A DNA stretch of 64,000 nt from the NCBI RefSeq assembly GCF_000208745.1, contig NC_030850.1, positions 8,389,764-8,453,763 on the forward strand, read 5' to 3'. The DNA comes from Theobroma cacao (taxonomy: Eukaryota > Streptophyta > Magnoliopsida > Malvales > Malvaceae). This document shows, piece by piece, positions 39,261-53,939 of the stretch. Position 1 is the stretch's first letter, and each line of letters starts with the position of its first letter. The notes beneath the pieces were generated by a model. It did not search any database. It was not told where the DNA came from and worked only from the letters and a program-made list of their open reading frames with translations. The position numbers and the translations under genes were made by a program.

Positions 39261-42152
39261 TCAACCACGCCGGAATTTGGGTCTAACAGTAATTAGCCCT
39301 GGCCTTGCCTCATCAAAGCGATATCTGCAAACAATGTTATTCATCATCATCAACATTACTTGTCATCATTAGATAAAGAAAAACATATATATTTTAGCCC
39401 CCACTATTAGATAAACGAGACAATAAATGTACATAACTATTACAATATATGCTTGAAAAAGTGGGGGAGAAATAAAAAAAGGAACAGGTTATTAAATATT
39501 TCACCCATTTTCTATGAGGAAGCTTCTCACGGCTGCAGGGAGCGCAGCTTGTCCACGACTATGATTGCCTACACCTGTTGGAGTAAAATAAAGCATCAGT
39601 GCAGCTGCCACTATATTTTATGCACAAAACACCTACGGTAAGGTGTTCACTTCACCAATTTTAGTGAAAAATATAAAGTACCCTGCATTGACAACTCAAA
39701 CTAATTATCTTTTTAAAGCCTAAATTGATTATCCGAGTTTCTGGTCTAGATGTACAAGTTTTCAGAAACAACCTGGCAAGTATTTATTGAATAAAGCAAA
39801 GTACCTGTTATGACTTGTAACGATGTAGGCCTCTGCCTAGATGATGTCTGTTGCTTATCCAATTTATCCATAGAACTAAATGTCTCAACAGATGAAGAAT
39901 GTACTATCCTGTTATTAGCCTTAAATCTGTTAGGAGAAACTGAACGGCCTGCTGGTACCTGGGTCTCAAGCCGTCTCAAATGTTCATGCAAGGCTTGGAC
40001 AGCTTCTGCTGCATGAAGACCATGCAAGTCCAACTTCCACAAGTCATTGTCACTATTTCGGATTCTTAAAATTTCACTAGCTGCCTTAGCATTAAGTCTC
40101 TGAGCAGCTAACCATTCTTCTCGAGCATTTTGAGAGTGCTGCTGCGCAGCAACATGATCACCCCTCAAAAATGCATTACTGGCTGCCCTAGAGTGTTGAG
40201 ATGCTGACCTGTCCAGTGGAGAGAATATGTGAACACGTGAATCCCCAGCATCTATCAATACTAAGTGGAAAGTATAAAATTTAACTTTTAAATTTCCATC
40301 TCAACAAGAACATACAGATCAGTACAGTACTTGGGGCTCAAGAAAATATCCATCAGATACAGATATAAGAACATCCTCCAAACCTTACAACATCAGGGGC
40401 AGAGCTACCTTTTGGGGAGGGGGTATTGCTTATGGAAATAAAAAAATTTGAAATTCCAACTTATTTATATAAGTAAACAGATAAAAATTCATAGATGCAC
40501 TTTTATGTGATTATATGGGTAAGTTCATAAATTTATCTATAGGGGTAAATTAGACCTCTGGTCCAAAACCTTTCTACAAAGTTTCACCTCAAACATTAAC
40601 CCTTAAATTGCAGCATTGTGCGTCATGAACTTCTCAAAATGTGTCAATGTCATCTATCCATCAACTTTATGATAAAAACTTGACAAAAATAGCCATGTCA
40701 CAAGTGTATCGAGTTTTTCCACCAAGCCTACCATACTGTTTCCATATGGTGCTAAGAGCAAAAGGGGTTCAAGCAGCTTATAAGCAACCCTTGTCCTTAG
40801 AGCCCAACTAACTTAATGTAATTGCAACAAAATAATTTAATGGAGGTATTGATAATTAAACAGGCCAAAAAAGATTAACTGGTATAAATGGAAAGATTAG
40901 AACTGGTACTCCTTCAAGTTCGAGAACAAAAAAAGATATTCAAGTAAAACTTTAGTTGTGATAAGTGCAAATTTATCCCAAACTTTTAATGCATGTCAAC
41001 CGACACATGGTGCGGATACCATGTGGCACTTTAATGAAAGATTGGCCATTTGTCAGACAAGGTTTTAATTGATATAAATTAAAACCTAAAGGGAGCAACT
41101 CGATATTTTCAAAGTTCATGAGCAAAAGCCATATCCAGATTAAACTTGAAACATGAGATGTCATTTTATCACAAGGTTCTATTAGTAAAACTATTTTAGA
41201 ATTTCATGCAAGATCCTAAACAGCCCAACAATGGCGTTGAATGAACATGCATGTACTTGTGGCAAGTCATCTTACTTATGCAAATTCAAGCCTTACATGT
41301 GTGCGTGCGTGCGTGTGTGTGTGTGTGCGTGTGCGCGCACATATATGCGCCCAGGCAGCCATACCTCATCATCCTTATAGCATCCTTTCGATGGCTCAAG
41401 TATACATCATCTTCTTCCCACTCAGGCTCAAAAGGTATAGACGTCAATTGCCCCAGAATCAGCTTCATATTAGAAGCATCATCAAAGAGTTTATTCTCAT
41501 GCATATCTGTCAACTTGTCAAGATTGTCTTCCCTTTCATCAGCTTTAGAGCTCTGGCAAACAAGCTTTGCAGTCTTTCCTGTTGAAATTTCTCTGTCACA
41601 GTAGGCATTGCCTGGAAAATCAGAAATGGCGGAGCTCATTTCATTATTTTTTGTTTCCTTGATATCCTCAGTGCCACTAATGGACATCATTCCTTTCAAC
41701 AAAGCTGAGGCCTCATGAATATCACCATCGGCAGCCAACAAGACATCCTCAATTAAACTATTCTCAGCCCAGCAATGCAGCTCTTTAAGCTTTTTAAGAG
41801 CTAAATTATTATTGTTTTGCTCAACTACCTTATCTCCATCATTTTCAATAGGCTTGCCCATGTTTATTGGTTTTGTATAATCCTTATTCTGTTTTGAAGT
41901 AGGAAAGTTGTCAGAGGGCTTAAGCACAGATGAGAAAGACCTTGCTGAAAGATCATTACTTTTTGCCAGGTTTATGCAGGGACAGATGGCCGGCAGACTA
42001 TTTGGCATAGGAGGGAAAGGGTCATCTTCAGTTTCAGGTACCAGACCTTGTTTCTGCCGCTGCTTGAGATCAAAGGCACTCCAGCCTGATGATTCGCCTT
42101 TACCTCTTGTTGAGGACATCTTTTTAAAGGGGGAGCCAGCAGTAACATTCAT
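39261..42152 (-). CDS. DUF1771-SMR domain protein with CUE-like N-terminal region (4 exons, 441 aa)
   Basis: Minus-strand exons: 42152-41365, 40208-39805, 39574-39505, 39324-39261, all frame-consistent. The N-terminus carries GWSAFDLKQRQKQGL, conserved in plant relatives. A CUE-like helix bundle (LKELHCWAENSLIEDVLLAADGDI) comes next. The DUF1771 helices follow (SASQHSRAASNAFLRGDH, AREEWLAAQRLNAKAA). The C-terminal SMR domain has the LDLHGLH motif, VITG, the nucleic-acid-binding-loop-type GVGNHSRG, and a terminal RPGLITVRPKFRRG. SMR domains are related to the MutS2 C-terminus and often have nuclease or nucleic-acid-binding activity. Plant proteins of this layout (Arabidopsis At5g58720 type) are poorly characterised. 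ATG 42152 is used, though the Met 11 residues later (42119) is also plausible. Intron 1 (1156 bp) holds transposon-like filler and a GT microsatellite. Confidence 0.92.
41298..41340. repeat. (GT)n/(GCGT)n microsatellite in SMR-gene intron 1
   Basis: Compound purine-pyrimidine alternating run (GTGCGTGC, GTGTGTGT, GTGCGCGCAC), just downstream of the exon 1 donor on the minus strand. Such sequence can adopt Z-DNA. It is close enough to the exon to create a misleading read-through open frame. Confidence 0.8.
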
Positions 42153-42216
42153 TTTTGGTCAAGTAAAATTTGTAGAAGACAAGTTCCTTTCGTCCTCTTC
42201 CTCTTCTGTTTGAAAC

Positions 42217-45255
<3,039 letters not shown>

Positions 45256-45569
45256 ATGGTGCTTCTAATATTAGAAACAAAACTGCTCCTTTATACTTTT
45301 CTTTGCATAAATCAAATGGATTTGCATTTGATTTGTTGATGAATGCATGGACATACATGACTTGGTTTCCTCCAACAGAGATGTTTGAATACTTGTCTAT
45401 ATTATCTACCTTCTTCGGGTTTATGTGTGGCCTCAGTTTACTTTCATTTTTTTTGGACTTTGAGCTGTTGGGACTCATCTAGCTGAGCTGTTTATCTGGA
45501 ACTGTATGAAATATAGATAAGAGTAGGAAAAGTGGTTATAAGGATGTCATATAAGAGAAATTCTATTTC

Positions 45570-46060
45570 CTGATTGTCAAGATGGAACTTGAGGCCGTCA
45601 CTTGTGCTCACGCAAGAGGTTCACTTACTGAATGATTTGCATGGGATGGTTTATGGAGGCAATAAACAAATGAAGGGAAAGACGATTGTTAGGAACATCT
45701 TGGGTGAAATACATATATCTCCCATTAATTTGAGTAATGCCCGTTTGTCCTTGCTGAAAACCGTAACGAGGTGATGGAGTCGCTTAAAAAGGTCGAGTTT
45801 ATATGCTGAATTTCAGTGATGTTGCATCAAGGGGAATGTTAAATCTGTTATTGTTGTCTGGGGACAAAACCAGTGTTCCTCTTCTTCATTGTGTCCGCCA
45901 CTAACCAAAAAATTGGTCAAATGTTCATGGGGAAGCCTACAAGTGTGCAGATTATGTTGCTAATCCGAGTGCAATTTTGGATGTTGATTTTGATGTTTTG
46001 CAAAAGCCTGTAAGGGCGATGCTTGGGCTTGGGCTTTTCCCTACGGCATGAATATGTCTT
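45570..46060 (+). pseudogene. possible decayed RNase H-like fragment of a retroelement
   Basis: Translated pieces in changing frames give a stretch ending GEAYKCADYVANPSA followed by DVDFDVLQKPVRAMLGL. This resembles the C-terminal part of plant retroelement RNase H domains (a CAD-LAN-like motif and a following hydrophobic tail). Stops and frame changes occur throughout. The assignment rests on a short resemblance only and could be wrong. Confidence 0.25.
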
Positions 46061-46771
46061 GAGTTGTGTTTGGTTCCTTTGTATAATTTTGGGAACTTTG
46101 TATGAAAGACTTCATTTGTTTTATCTATTAAAAATGGACAAGAGCCTTCGCAGTCCGTTAGCTGTAGAAGCGTTGATGAGTCCCAGCTATTCTCTCAAGT
46201 TTGTGGGTCCAGTTTAGTACTGAGCGGGTTTAAGCATAACTTTAAGGGTGGAGTTACTCCAACTCGATCAACTAATTTTATTAATAAATATCATACCTTT
46301 ATTAAATTTTAATTTTAAAATATATTTAAAAGTTAATAAATTTATAAAAATAAATATTATAGTATTTTAATAATTAAATTAGAGTTGAATAGATGATTGA
46401 ACTGGACTCAATATGGTTTTAATTAAAGCAGCTCAATAAATTTAACCCAACTCATGATCACCTCTAATTAATTGCCACGTGTTTCCAATTGATATTTAAT
46501 AGTTAAGTTAACATCTAAACAAATACAGTAAACGAAAATTTTAGTTATAAGTTAAAAGTTTAAGACAAATACGTAACATTGGACGAATTCGATCTGCAAT
46601 CTAAATTTCAGGGGTCTAAATATGTTTGTATTGCACTTTTAGTGAAGAGAGGTTGATTGAATTGTTTACTTTAAGATCATGGAAGTTTATTTGAAACCGT
46701 GATTAACAATTTTTCATAAAATAATTGTGTTCCAGATATTAAAAAATTGTATATATTTACGAAATGAGGTG

Positions 46772-46793
46772 TATATATATATATATATATATA
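46772..46793. repeat. (TA)n microsatellite
   Basis: Perfect TA alternation of about 22 bp in AT-rich spacer. Confidence 0.8.
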
Positions 46794-47069
46794 ACTAATC
46801 CTATTTATAATCTAACTCTATCTAAATCACAATATTGTAGCATCAATCTAACTAGATATTGTAATCTAACTAAGTAATAATAGTGCATTATAACTCTAAT
46901 TAACTATATAATTTATGTAATTATCTTAATATTTTACGACATCAAAATTTATGAACAGAAAAAATAAAAAACCATCAGCATTTCATATAAATTTCAAAAG
47001 TTGATGTGCATAAATTGTTATCTTCAATCAAAATAAAAATGTTTGATCAATTAATAAATTAATATATAG

Positions 47070-47144
47070 CACCCGATCATTTAATTTATGCGTTGATGTA
47101 TGTTCGAATCCCCTTTCTTTTTATTAAAAAAAAAACTCTATATA
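47070..47144 (+). mobile_element. probable degenerate copy of the short SINE
   Basis: A B-box-like TGTTCGAATCCCC (from 47101), a T/C-rich stretch and an A run match the order seen in the SINE at 21440-21530. A possible target duplication TAATATATAG occurs at 47060-47069 and 47145-47154. The A box is not recognisable and the flanks are AT-rich, so the duplication could be chance. Confidence 0.4.
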
Positions 47145-47290
47145 TAATATATAGGACGCTATAATTTATTATCATAGCCAACATATAATAGTCGGTTATT
47201 AGAAACTTACATTATGTTTAATAAGAGAAAAACGCAAATTAACAAACTAACATATAACTTAAAAAATCCAACACATTCAATTAAATCCAG

Positions 47291-48361
47291 TTAAGGTGAG
47301 ACTTGAATCGGAGCTGCAAAGGTTCCAGGTTTGGAGTTTGGAACTTTGGATGTGCACTTGGCAATAAAATCCTTGATTTGCAGAACTAGCAGGGAAGCCT
47401 CCGCCAAATGTGGGAAAACATAAAAACCATGGATCATGTTAGGGTGCTCCACCAAGCTCGCCTCTATTCCGGATTTCCTTAACCACGTGTAGTACCTCCT
47501 CTGCCAATCCTTCAAGGGGTCAAACCCACCCACCACCACCATCGTCTTTGGAAAATCCAAGCCCGATATGTCCTCTGCGTTGGGACCGCTCACATTCGCC
47601 GCACCATGATCTCGGTTCGATCCCTCGGGCAAAAATGCCTTCCAACACCAATCTGTTCTCGGCACAGACACCAGCAACGACGGCCCCCCCAGCTGGAACT
47701 CCGCTTCCGTTCTCTCCTCTCCTCCGAAAAACGGTTGTATGGAGATCAGTCCGATTACCTTCATTGTGCGAAGCTCAGTCCGGCAAGCCCCGACAGCTAC
47801 GTGGTGAGCCAGGTTGGCTCCTGCGCTGTCTCCAGCGAAGAAGCAGCGTGATAGGTCGGCGTTTTTGGGTAAGACTGTGGCGCTGTTTTCGTCAAGGAAC
47901 TTAAGAACGTCGAATCCGTCTTGGTATTGCGAAGGGTAGCGGTGTTCAGGAGCAAGACGGTAGTTGACGGAGATGACGATAGCGGGGAGGTTGAAGGCGA
48001 ACTTACGACAAAGCATGGCGTAGGGAAGCGACGCGGGACTCAGAAAGCTGAAGCCGCCTCCATGGAAGAAAATGAGAACAGGAAGGAGTTGATTGATGGA
48101 GGGAGAGTAGAGACGGAACCAGAGGTCGCGGGTAGCATCAAGGGAGATGTCAGTGGAGGAGACAGAATTGGCGGGCTTGGGAGGGGTCTGGTAGTCCAGG
48201 AAGTTGATAAGACGGCGGTTGCTAGTGCCGTTAGGACGACAGACATTGTCGATGAGGGTGGAGACGATTGAGACGGGGAGCCTGACTGTCCATGGGAGTG
48301 ATGGCCTTGCAATTTTATGTTGCTGGGAATCAGATTGAGAAAGGCTAATGCTTTCTTTCAT
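47291..48361 (-). CDS. CXE18-like carboxylesterase (alpha/beta hydrolase, intronless, 356 aa)
   Basis: Single-exon plant carboxylesterase of the hormone-sensitive-lipase-like class. The oxyanion-hole motif HGGG is at residues 100-103 (FFHGGGFSF). The nucleophile elbow is GDSAG with Ser179. The acid is Asp281 in GGFDPLKD and the base is His311 in MIHGFYVFP, so the triad is complete. [11 protein letters not shown] (133-143) is the usual family block. The length and N-terminal region resemble Arabidopsis CXE18-type enzymes. The same fold gave rise to the gibberellin receptor GID1, but GID1 lacks the catalytic His and this protein keeps it, so it should be an active esterase. The natural substrate is unknown. 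The gene is notably GC-richer than its surroundings, as expected of real coding DNA. Confidence 0.95.
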   Translation of the reverse strand: MKESISLSQSDSQQHKIARPSLPWTVRLPVSIVSTLIDNVCRPNGTSNRRLINFLDYQTPPKPANSVSSTDISLDATRDLWFRLYSPSINQLLPVLIFFHGGGFSFLSPASLPYAMLCRKFAFNLPAIVISVNYRLAPEHRYPSQYQDGFDVLKFLDENSATVLPKNADLSRCFFAGDSAGANLAHHVAVGACRTELRTMKVIGLISIQPFFGGEERTEAEFQLGGPSLLVSVPRTDWCWKAFLPEGSNRDHGAANVSGPNAEDISGLDFPKTMVVVGGFDPLKDWQRRYYTWLRKSGIEASLVEHPNMIHGFYVFPHLAEASLLVLQIKDFIAKCTSKVPNSKPGTFAAPIQVSP

Positions 48362-48477
48362 TCTTTTGGTTAGGACTAGAAATAAGAATATATAGTTTTA
48401 GATTGTAAATGATGGAATACCAATGGGCAACATTTACGAAGCAACCAAACACACATGCATATATTGAAGCTGCTAAG

Positions 48478-50015
48478 TTTGAAAATAGTTCTTTTTATAA
48501 TTTTAATTATTTTTAATAAAAAAATTAATTTTTATAAAATTATTTTTAATAAAATTGACTCATATGTTTAGGTTCACGTCTCAAAATGACTAATTTCTTT
48601 TGAGTTTTTCTCGTCAGATCATTTATTTTTAGAGTATTTCTTATTAAAAAGAAAAACGTTTAAGCATTTTGAACATTTTGAAGTAATTTTTGATACACGA
48701 AGAAAAATTTTTGAGCGTTTTGAACATTTTTAAGTATTTTGGAATATTTTTGATACACGAAGAAAAACCTTTAAGCATTTTGAACATTCTTCGTCAAGTA
48801 GACATATTTGTTAATTATATTGTTAAATGGAATATAGTGTATCGTTTGAAGTTGTTGTTTTTGTTAAATAAAATTCAATAGTTTTGGTGGTTTTTAGGTA
48901 TTTCGTAATTGATTTTTGGATATTATGTGACTAGTTTTTAGGTATTACGTTATTAATTTTTAGACATTACATGATTAATTTTTAAGTATTACGTAATTAA
49001 TTTTTAAACATTATGTGACTAGTTTTTAGGCATTGCGTGACTAGTTGATATGGTATTGCGTGATTGGTTAATATGGCATTACGTGACTAGTTGATAAGCA
49101 TTGCATGACTGGTTAGTAAGGCATTGTGTGACTTAGGCATTGCTTAAAAATTAGTCACGTAATGTCTGAAAATCAGTCACGCATTGATTAAGTCACGTAA
49201 TGCCTAAAAACTAATCTCACAATACTTAAAAACCAGTGACACAATGCCTAAAAACTAGTAATACAATATCTAATAACTAATTGATTTGCCTGCTCACAAC
49301 TAGGTTTAAGTTGTCAAAGTCATATAGTGTTGTAATGTACAAATATATTTAATCAATTTCAACTCCTTATTTTTGGGTTTCTATGAATAAACCAATAAAC
49401 CCAAGAACCTCAAACACATATTTTTTTATTTATGCTAAGTCAAGAAATTGTGCATTGCATAAAAGAAAGATTAAAAAATTCCATAACCCTCTAAAAAAGA
49501 CAAAATATAACCTTATCGGGAGGGCCTTGCTCACTCTTTTTGTGCAAAAACAAAATATCCTCCATTTATAAAATATTCCCTGAGCAATTCTAACTCAAAA
49601 TCTCATAAAAAGAAACAAAATTTTCGACAAGCATGCTTAACAATCATCCCAATCCCAGACATAACAAAAACTACTATAAAACCCATCAAGCATGCTTTAA
49701 CGATTCCTTCTCCCTGAGCTCATCATCTTAACCAATTTGATCCAACTCATCAATATAGGCATCTCCATCGCAGCATACGTTTCAAAGTAAATTATCACCA
49801 AAAAGAATCCAGTTATCACATTCATCATGCTAATTTTGAAATTTTTGTTTAGACGGCAGGAAAGAGAAAATTGAAACTATTTTAATTTGTTTGAAATTAT
49901 TTAAAGAGCATTGTTGTTAAGTCATGCTAAAAATTAATTAAAAATAATTAAAATTATAATAAATGATATTTTTTAATTAGACTTATGAAAAAAGTTATAT
50001 CTCACAATTTTTTCT
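48478..50015. mobile_element. non-autonomous MULE, internal-deletion derivative with converging motif arrays
   Basis: The left end (GAAAATAGTTC...ATAATTTTAATTATTTTTAAT) and the reverse complement of the right end (GAAAAAATTGTGAGATATAAC...ATAATTTTAATTATTTTTAA) form imperfect terminal inverted repeats that match those of the 51.5-58.8 kb element. Left-arm landmarks (a CATTTTGAACATT run, TTTTGTTAAAT) and right-arm landmarks (CTAATTGATTTGCCTGCTCAC, the AGAGAAAATTGAAAC block) are shared with that element in the same order. The coding centre is missing. A possible target duplication is C(A)ATATATTG next to both ends, but the left boundary is uncertain. Confidence 0.65.
48888..49275. repeat. converging arrays of a ~20-bp motif (foldback)
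   Basis: From 48888 to about 49140 the motif reads as TTTTTAGGCATTGCGTGACTAG-like units. From 49141 to 49275 it reads in the opposite orientation (AGTCACGTAATGCCTAAAAAC-like). The two arrays therefore face each other with almost no spacer and could fold into an imperfect hairpin. The same motif fills the arms of the element at 51.5-58.8 kb. Confidence 0.8.
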
Positions 50016-51504
50016 AATCAATATATTGTTTTTTTAATTTAATAATAATGCATTAAATGAAAGTCATTTATTAATATAATATTTTGACTAACTTTAGTAA
50101 GTATCTATAAAGCAACCCATGAATAAAATATTTCAAATGAAAGCAGACCGAACCCATGCTCAAGTCGAGTCTTGAAATAGGACACCACAATTGGGTTAAC
50201 CTTAGGTTCAGAGAAATATGCATGTTTTGTTCTGTACTATATTAATTCTTCTAGCCTTGTCCCTGTCCAGTTTCTATTCGCCTCTTCCTTTCCTTCTCCA
50301 CCCCATCCTCCTAGAACAATCAGAAAATGTATTAATTTTCGTTACCCTATTAATTGTTATGCCATTTTTGTTGCTACTGTACTTTCTGCCTTTAAAAATA
50401 TACTCTATATGTTATACGTTTGCAATTATTGCATACTCTACTGTACCCCTTCAAATGATTTTCATTTCTCCTAATACTCCTAATTAGCCAAAGTCAAGTC
50501 TTGGGATATGACAAAAGATAATTACGAAAATGAAATGACATGAGCGGATGAGCGTTTATCTCTCCTTTCTTCCAACGACAAATATTAAGATCTTGAAACA
50601 GGATCACATCACAGTTTCCATGTAGAATTGGAAGTCTAGTTGGGAAAAAGAGGTTAAGTGAGTAAGTTATACATACCAAGAACGGGGCTAACCCCTTTGT
50701 TCCCATACACGAGTCTACGAATACTAAGTCACTGACAATGATGGAGATTTATCTATGTTTTAGACACAGCAATCAACGTATAACGTCCCATCTAACTAAG
50801 CCTGCCCTGCCCTATTAATTGTCTTAGTAATTTGTTTGTCGTCCAATTACACTTACAGCCGCAGCCGAAGACCTTGGAGCTCAAGTCTTCTCTGTGTCAA
50901 TATCTGGGCACATGCTGTCCATCGATTCACTGTCATTTTTCCATAATTGATACCTTTGCTTTCGCTTTCTTAGACATATCAAACTCTTTTTCTCTCTCTT
51001 GATTTGAATTTTTTTGCATTCCCATTATTTTTCTAATTTTTGGACTTTGAAATTCAGATCTGAAACTAAAATTATTTTAAAGATTTTTTTCTTAATAAAT
51101 AAAAGTAAATTTATAAAAGAAACATCAATACAAACTTTAGCTCAAATGAGTAAACAAGAGACAAAGCAACAAAAGTAAGCCGTCACTCAACGAGAAATAT
51201 TAATGAATCAAGTATAGTTGGAAAATAAAAATGAAAAAAAGATGTAGAGAAGAAGAAGCGTGTACCACGACTAAACAATAACAAGATCGGTTCAGAACAA
51301 ACTAGGGAAAGACAATTGGCAATGAAAAGTAAATAGTCTTTAACTTCCCTAGAATTATACAGTTTGAGTGGATAGTAAAGTTTTAGGATAACAAATTCAG
51401 GGAAAGTGGAAACAAATAATTTTTTCTTTTTTGAAAATTGGAAAACAAACAATTGCATAGCATGTTTTAACCAAACAGTGAACTAGCGCACACACTAGGG
51501 TTTT
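50016..51504. other. spacer between two MULE copies
   Basis: AT-rich spacer. One open frame of 89 codons (50218-50487, +) encodes a very hydrophobic peptide with two or three possible membrane segments but no family signature. I do not call it a gene. The stretch 50750-51010 has a more balanced composition but shows no recognisable exon. Confidence 0.35.
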
Positions 51505-51899
51505 TTTTTTCAAAAATATTCATGTATAAGATGTTTTTGAAATTAGTTTTTTTTTTTTCATAATTTTAACTATTTTTAATTAAGAAAATTAGTTTTGAAC
51601 ACAATTACTCTTAATGAAACTAACCCATATGTTTGGGTTCTTACCTTAAACTGACCCATATGTTTAGGTCAAGTTTTTTACCATAGTAATTTCTCAGCTT
51701 TCCTTAATAGACCATTGAACTCGAAAGCATTCCTCGTCAGGTTAAGTTTTGAGCATTTTGAGCATTGATAAAAGCATTTTGGAGTTGTTTGATCATAAAC
51801 GTAGACGTATGCGTTGATTATGTTGTTAAACAAAATATGATGTGCTGTTTGAGTTGTTAATTTTGTTAAATGAAATTTGATAGTGTTGGTGGTTTTTGG

Positions 51900-52435
51900 G
51901 TCAAACATTGACAGGGCATGCATGACTGGTTTTAGGTATTGGGTTTAGGAGTTTTAAGCATTGTGCCACTTAGGGTTTGTGTGACTGTCTGATAGGGGAT
52001 TGCGTGATCGATTTTTAGGCATTGCATGATTGGTTTTTAGTCATTGTGTGAATAGTTTATAGGGCATTGCATGACTGGTTGATAGGTGTTGCGTGACTGA
52101 TTTTTAATCATTGCGTGGCTGGTTTGTAGGGCATTCCATGACTGATTTTTAGGCATTGCGTGATTGATTGATAGAGCATTGTGTGATTGATTTTTAGTCA
52201 CTACATCACTAGTTTGTAGGGCATTGTATGACTAATTTTGAGGCATTATGTGACTGATTTTTCTGCATTACGTGACTAGTTTTTAAGCATTGCGTGACTG
52301 CTTGATAAGGCATTGCATGACAGGTTGATAGAGCATTGCGTGACTAGTTGATAGGCATTGTGTGACTGATTTTTAGGCATTGCGTGATTGTTTGATAGGG
52401 CATTGCATGACTGTTTTCTAGTCATCACTTGAATA
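51900..52435. repeat. left-arm array of ~22-bp motif (about two dozen units)
   Basis: Units of the form GGCATTGCGTGACTGGTTGATA or with TTTTTA in place of GTTGATA follow each other at about 21-22 bp. CGTGACT is the best conserved part, with frequent CG to TG changes as expected from methylation decay. The same motif appears inverted in the right arm, so the two arrays form part of the terminal inverted structure. Confidence 0.9.
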
Positions 52436-52639
52436 TTAATGCTTTTTTGTTTTTTGCTCAACTTTAATGCTTGTATTATGTAGTTGTTTTGTTACTTAAT
52501 AAGGCATGCTTCACAGGTGCTTCATTTATTTTCTTTTATGTATGCAAAGATAGTAAAAACTAGTTCTTGTTTTTTTTTTTTAATCTTCCTTGATCATATT
52601 TGCTAAATAGAAATGTTATCTATTTTCTGTTGCAAATGG

Positions 52640-53770
52640 CCAAAACAGAACAAGAGAGCTTGGAAGCTTTTCTTCGTGTTTCGAGGGATCAGTAGGGTTT
52701 CAATGCTAGCATTAACATCCACTGTAAGTGACTATAGCTGCATCACATACGCGAGGCATTGCAGAAAAAAAATGAGTTGGATGCAATAAAAAGAACATGC
52801 ATCGGGAAGCTGATGGATGTTGAATCAGAAAAAAGTTTATTCTGTGCCAGTCTTGTGCACAACCTATTACTGCACAAAATCAATGAACCTAGGACCATCA
52901 AGGATGAGTTATGGTTTACCATAGGCAATATCAAGGCGTGCTTCTCAAAGCGTGAGTTTTTTCTAGTGACAGAACTCAAGTTCGACTCAAACCCTGATGT
53001 TATTTCTAATCCCTACGAGGCCATCCTCGGAGGAATTCACCAGAGATACCAGGGAGTGGAGAACCAGGTAAAGCTCCAAGATGTGTTGGATATGGTCAAG
53101 ATAGGACAGTTTGATTAGGACAAAGACGCAACAAAGATGACTCTTTTCTTAATCGTGAACAATATTTTATTCAGTTAAGGCTACAAATGATCGGTGACTC
53201 CGTGGCTGTTGTCGTTGGTCGAGAACATCGACTAATGGAATGTGTTCCCATGGGGTAATTATGTATGGAGTCTAACCGTGGACTACATATCAAAGGGTTT
53301 CCAAGTTCTACCAGTGAGAATGGATCAAAAGAAACGTTACCACTTATACGGATTTGAATGTGAGCTTCAAGTAATGTGCCCTAAAGTTTTTCATTTTCCT
53401 TTTCATATAAGATTTTATTAGGTGATTATAATGTTTTACAATTTACTTACAGTTTTGGACATTGAAGGCCATTCCTAATATCCAAAGCTTCATTAGATCT
53501 CAACATCAGTCTGAAGACATTTATCCATGAATGCTTAAATGGCATTGTGATGAGAGGTCCACAAGCTTCCACAAGCTAATTGTAGATTTAGAGAGTGAAA
53601 GTAGGGTGAGGAATGAAATGATACTATTTTTTTTTTTTTGTAATATGTCAACTATTCTTCAACCTAAAGGCAATATATGTTTTAGTGCAGTTGTGTGTAT
53701 CAGGGACCTTAGAGCCAACTGTGAAAGAGACCTTAAAGGCATATTGAACCGACATTGATGTTCTTCTATC
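52640..53770 (+). pseudogene. DUF1985-like gene fragment inside the MULE
   Basis: The longest intact frame (52759-53118) encodes a stretch including CASLVHNLLLHKI, KDELWFTIGN, CFSKREFFLVTELKF and NPYEAILGGIHQRY. This is the order of conserved blocks in plant DUF1985 domains, which are often found upstream of Ulp1-type protease domains in MULE-carried genes. Downstream frames (VDYISKGFQVLPVRM, FECELQVMCPK) continue the similarity but are interrupted by stops at 53116 and beyond. No Ulp1 catalytic triad was found, so the protease half is missing or too decayed. Family membership is by recalled motif pattern. Confidence 0.6.
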
Positions 53771-53939
53771 TTAGGGGCATCAATACTTTTCATTATGATA
53801 GTTAGGGTTGAGCAACATTCAGTCCCGAACAAAGGTAGAAGATCATCATGTAGTGCAAAGAGAAAAGAGTTACATGACCCGTTAAGCAGAGGCGCATTAC
53901 AGACGAAGAGGTCAATGCCCCTCCGCTGCTTTTGAGACT

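Larger units (their letters stand above)
45256..47069. other. RUB 3' region and spacer with degenerate coding relic
   Basis: 45256 to about 45560 is the probable RUB 3' untranslated region. 45570-46060 may contain a decayed coding fragment (listed separately). 46250-47069 is AT-rich, with a TA microsatellite at 46772-46793. No intact gene. Confidence 0.4.

Noticed and set aside
40400..41160. Extra exon within SMR-gene intron 1
   Set aside because: The stretch has transposon-like filler and no frame continuing the protein; direct joining of 41365 to 40208 restores the conserved domain.
41286..41364. Extension of the SMR protein into YGCLGAYMCAHTHTHT...
   Set aside because: This is read-through into the GT microsatellite past a good GT donor at 41364; the family continues with the DUF1771 exon at 40208.
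46235..46490. Possible small hAT element (TTAAGGGTGGAGTTACTCC ... GATCACCTCTAATTA)
   Set aside because: The ends are only loosely inverted and no 8-bp target duplication was found.
50218..50487. 89-codon hydrophobic open frame, considered as a small membrane protein (ARGOS/OSR-like)
   Set aside because: It lacks the proline-rich LPPLPPPP core of that family and sits in transposon-rich spacer.
51900..52435. CRISPR-like array (repeats of ~22 bp)
   Set aside because: Eukaryotic genome; units are directly adjacent and diverged, without unique spacers or cas genes. They are transposon arm repeats.
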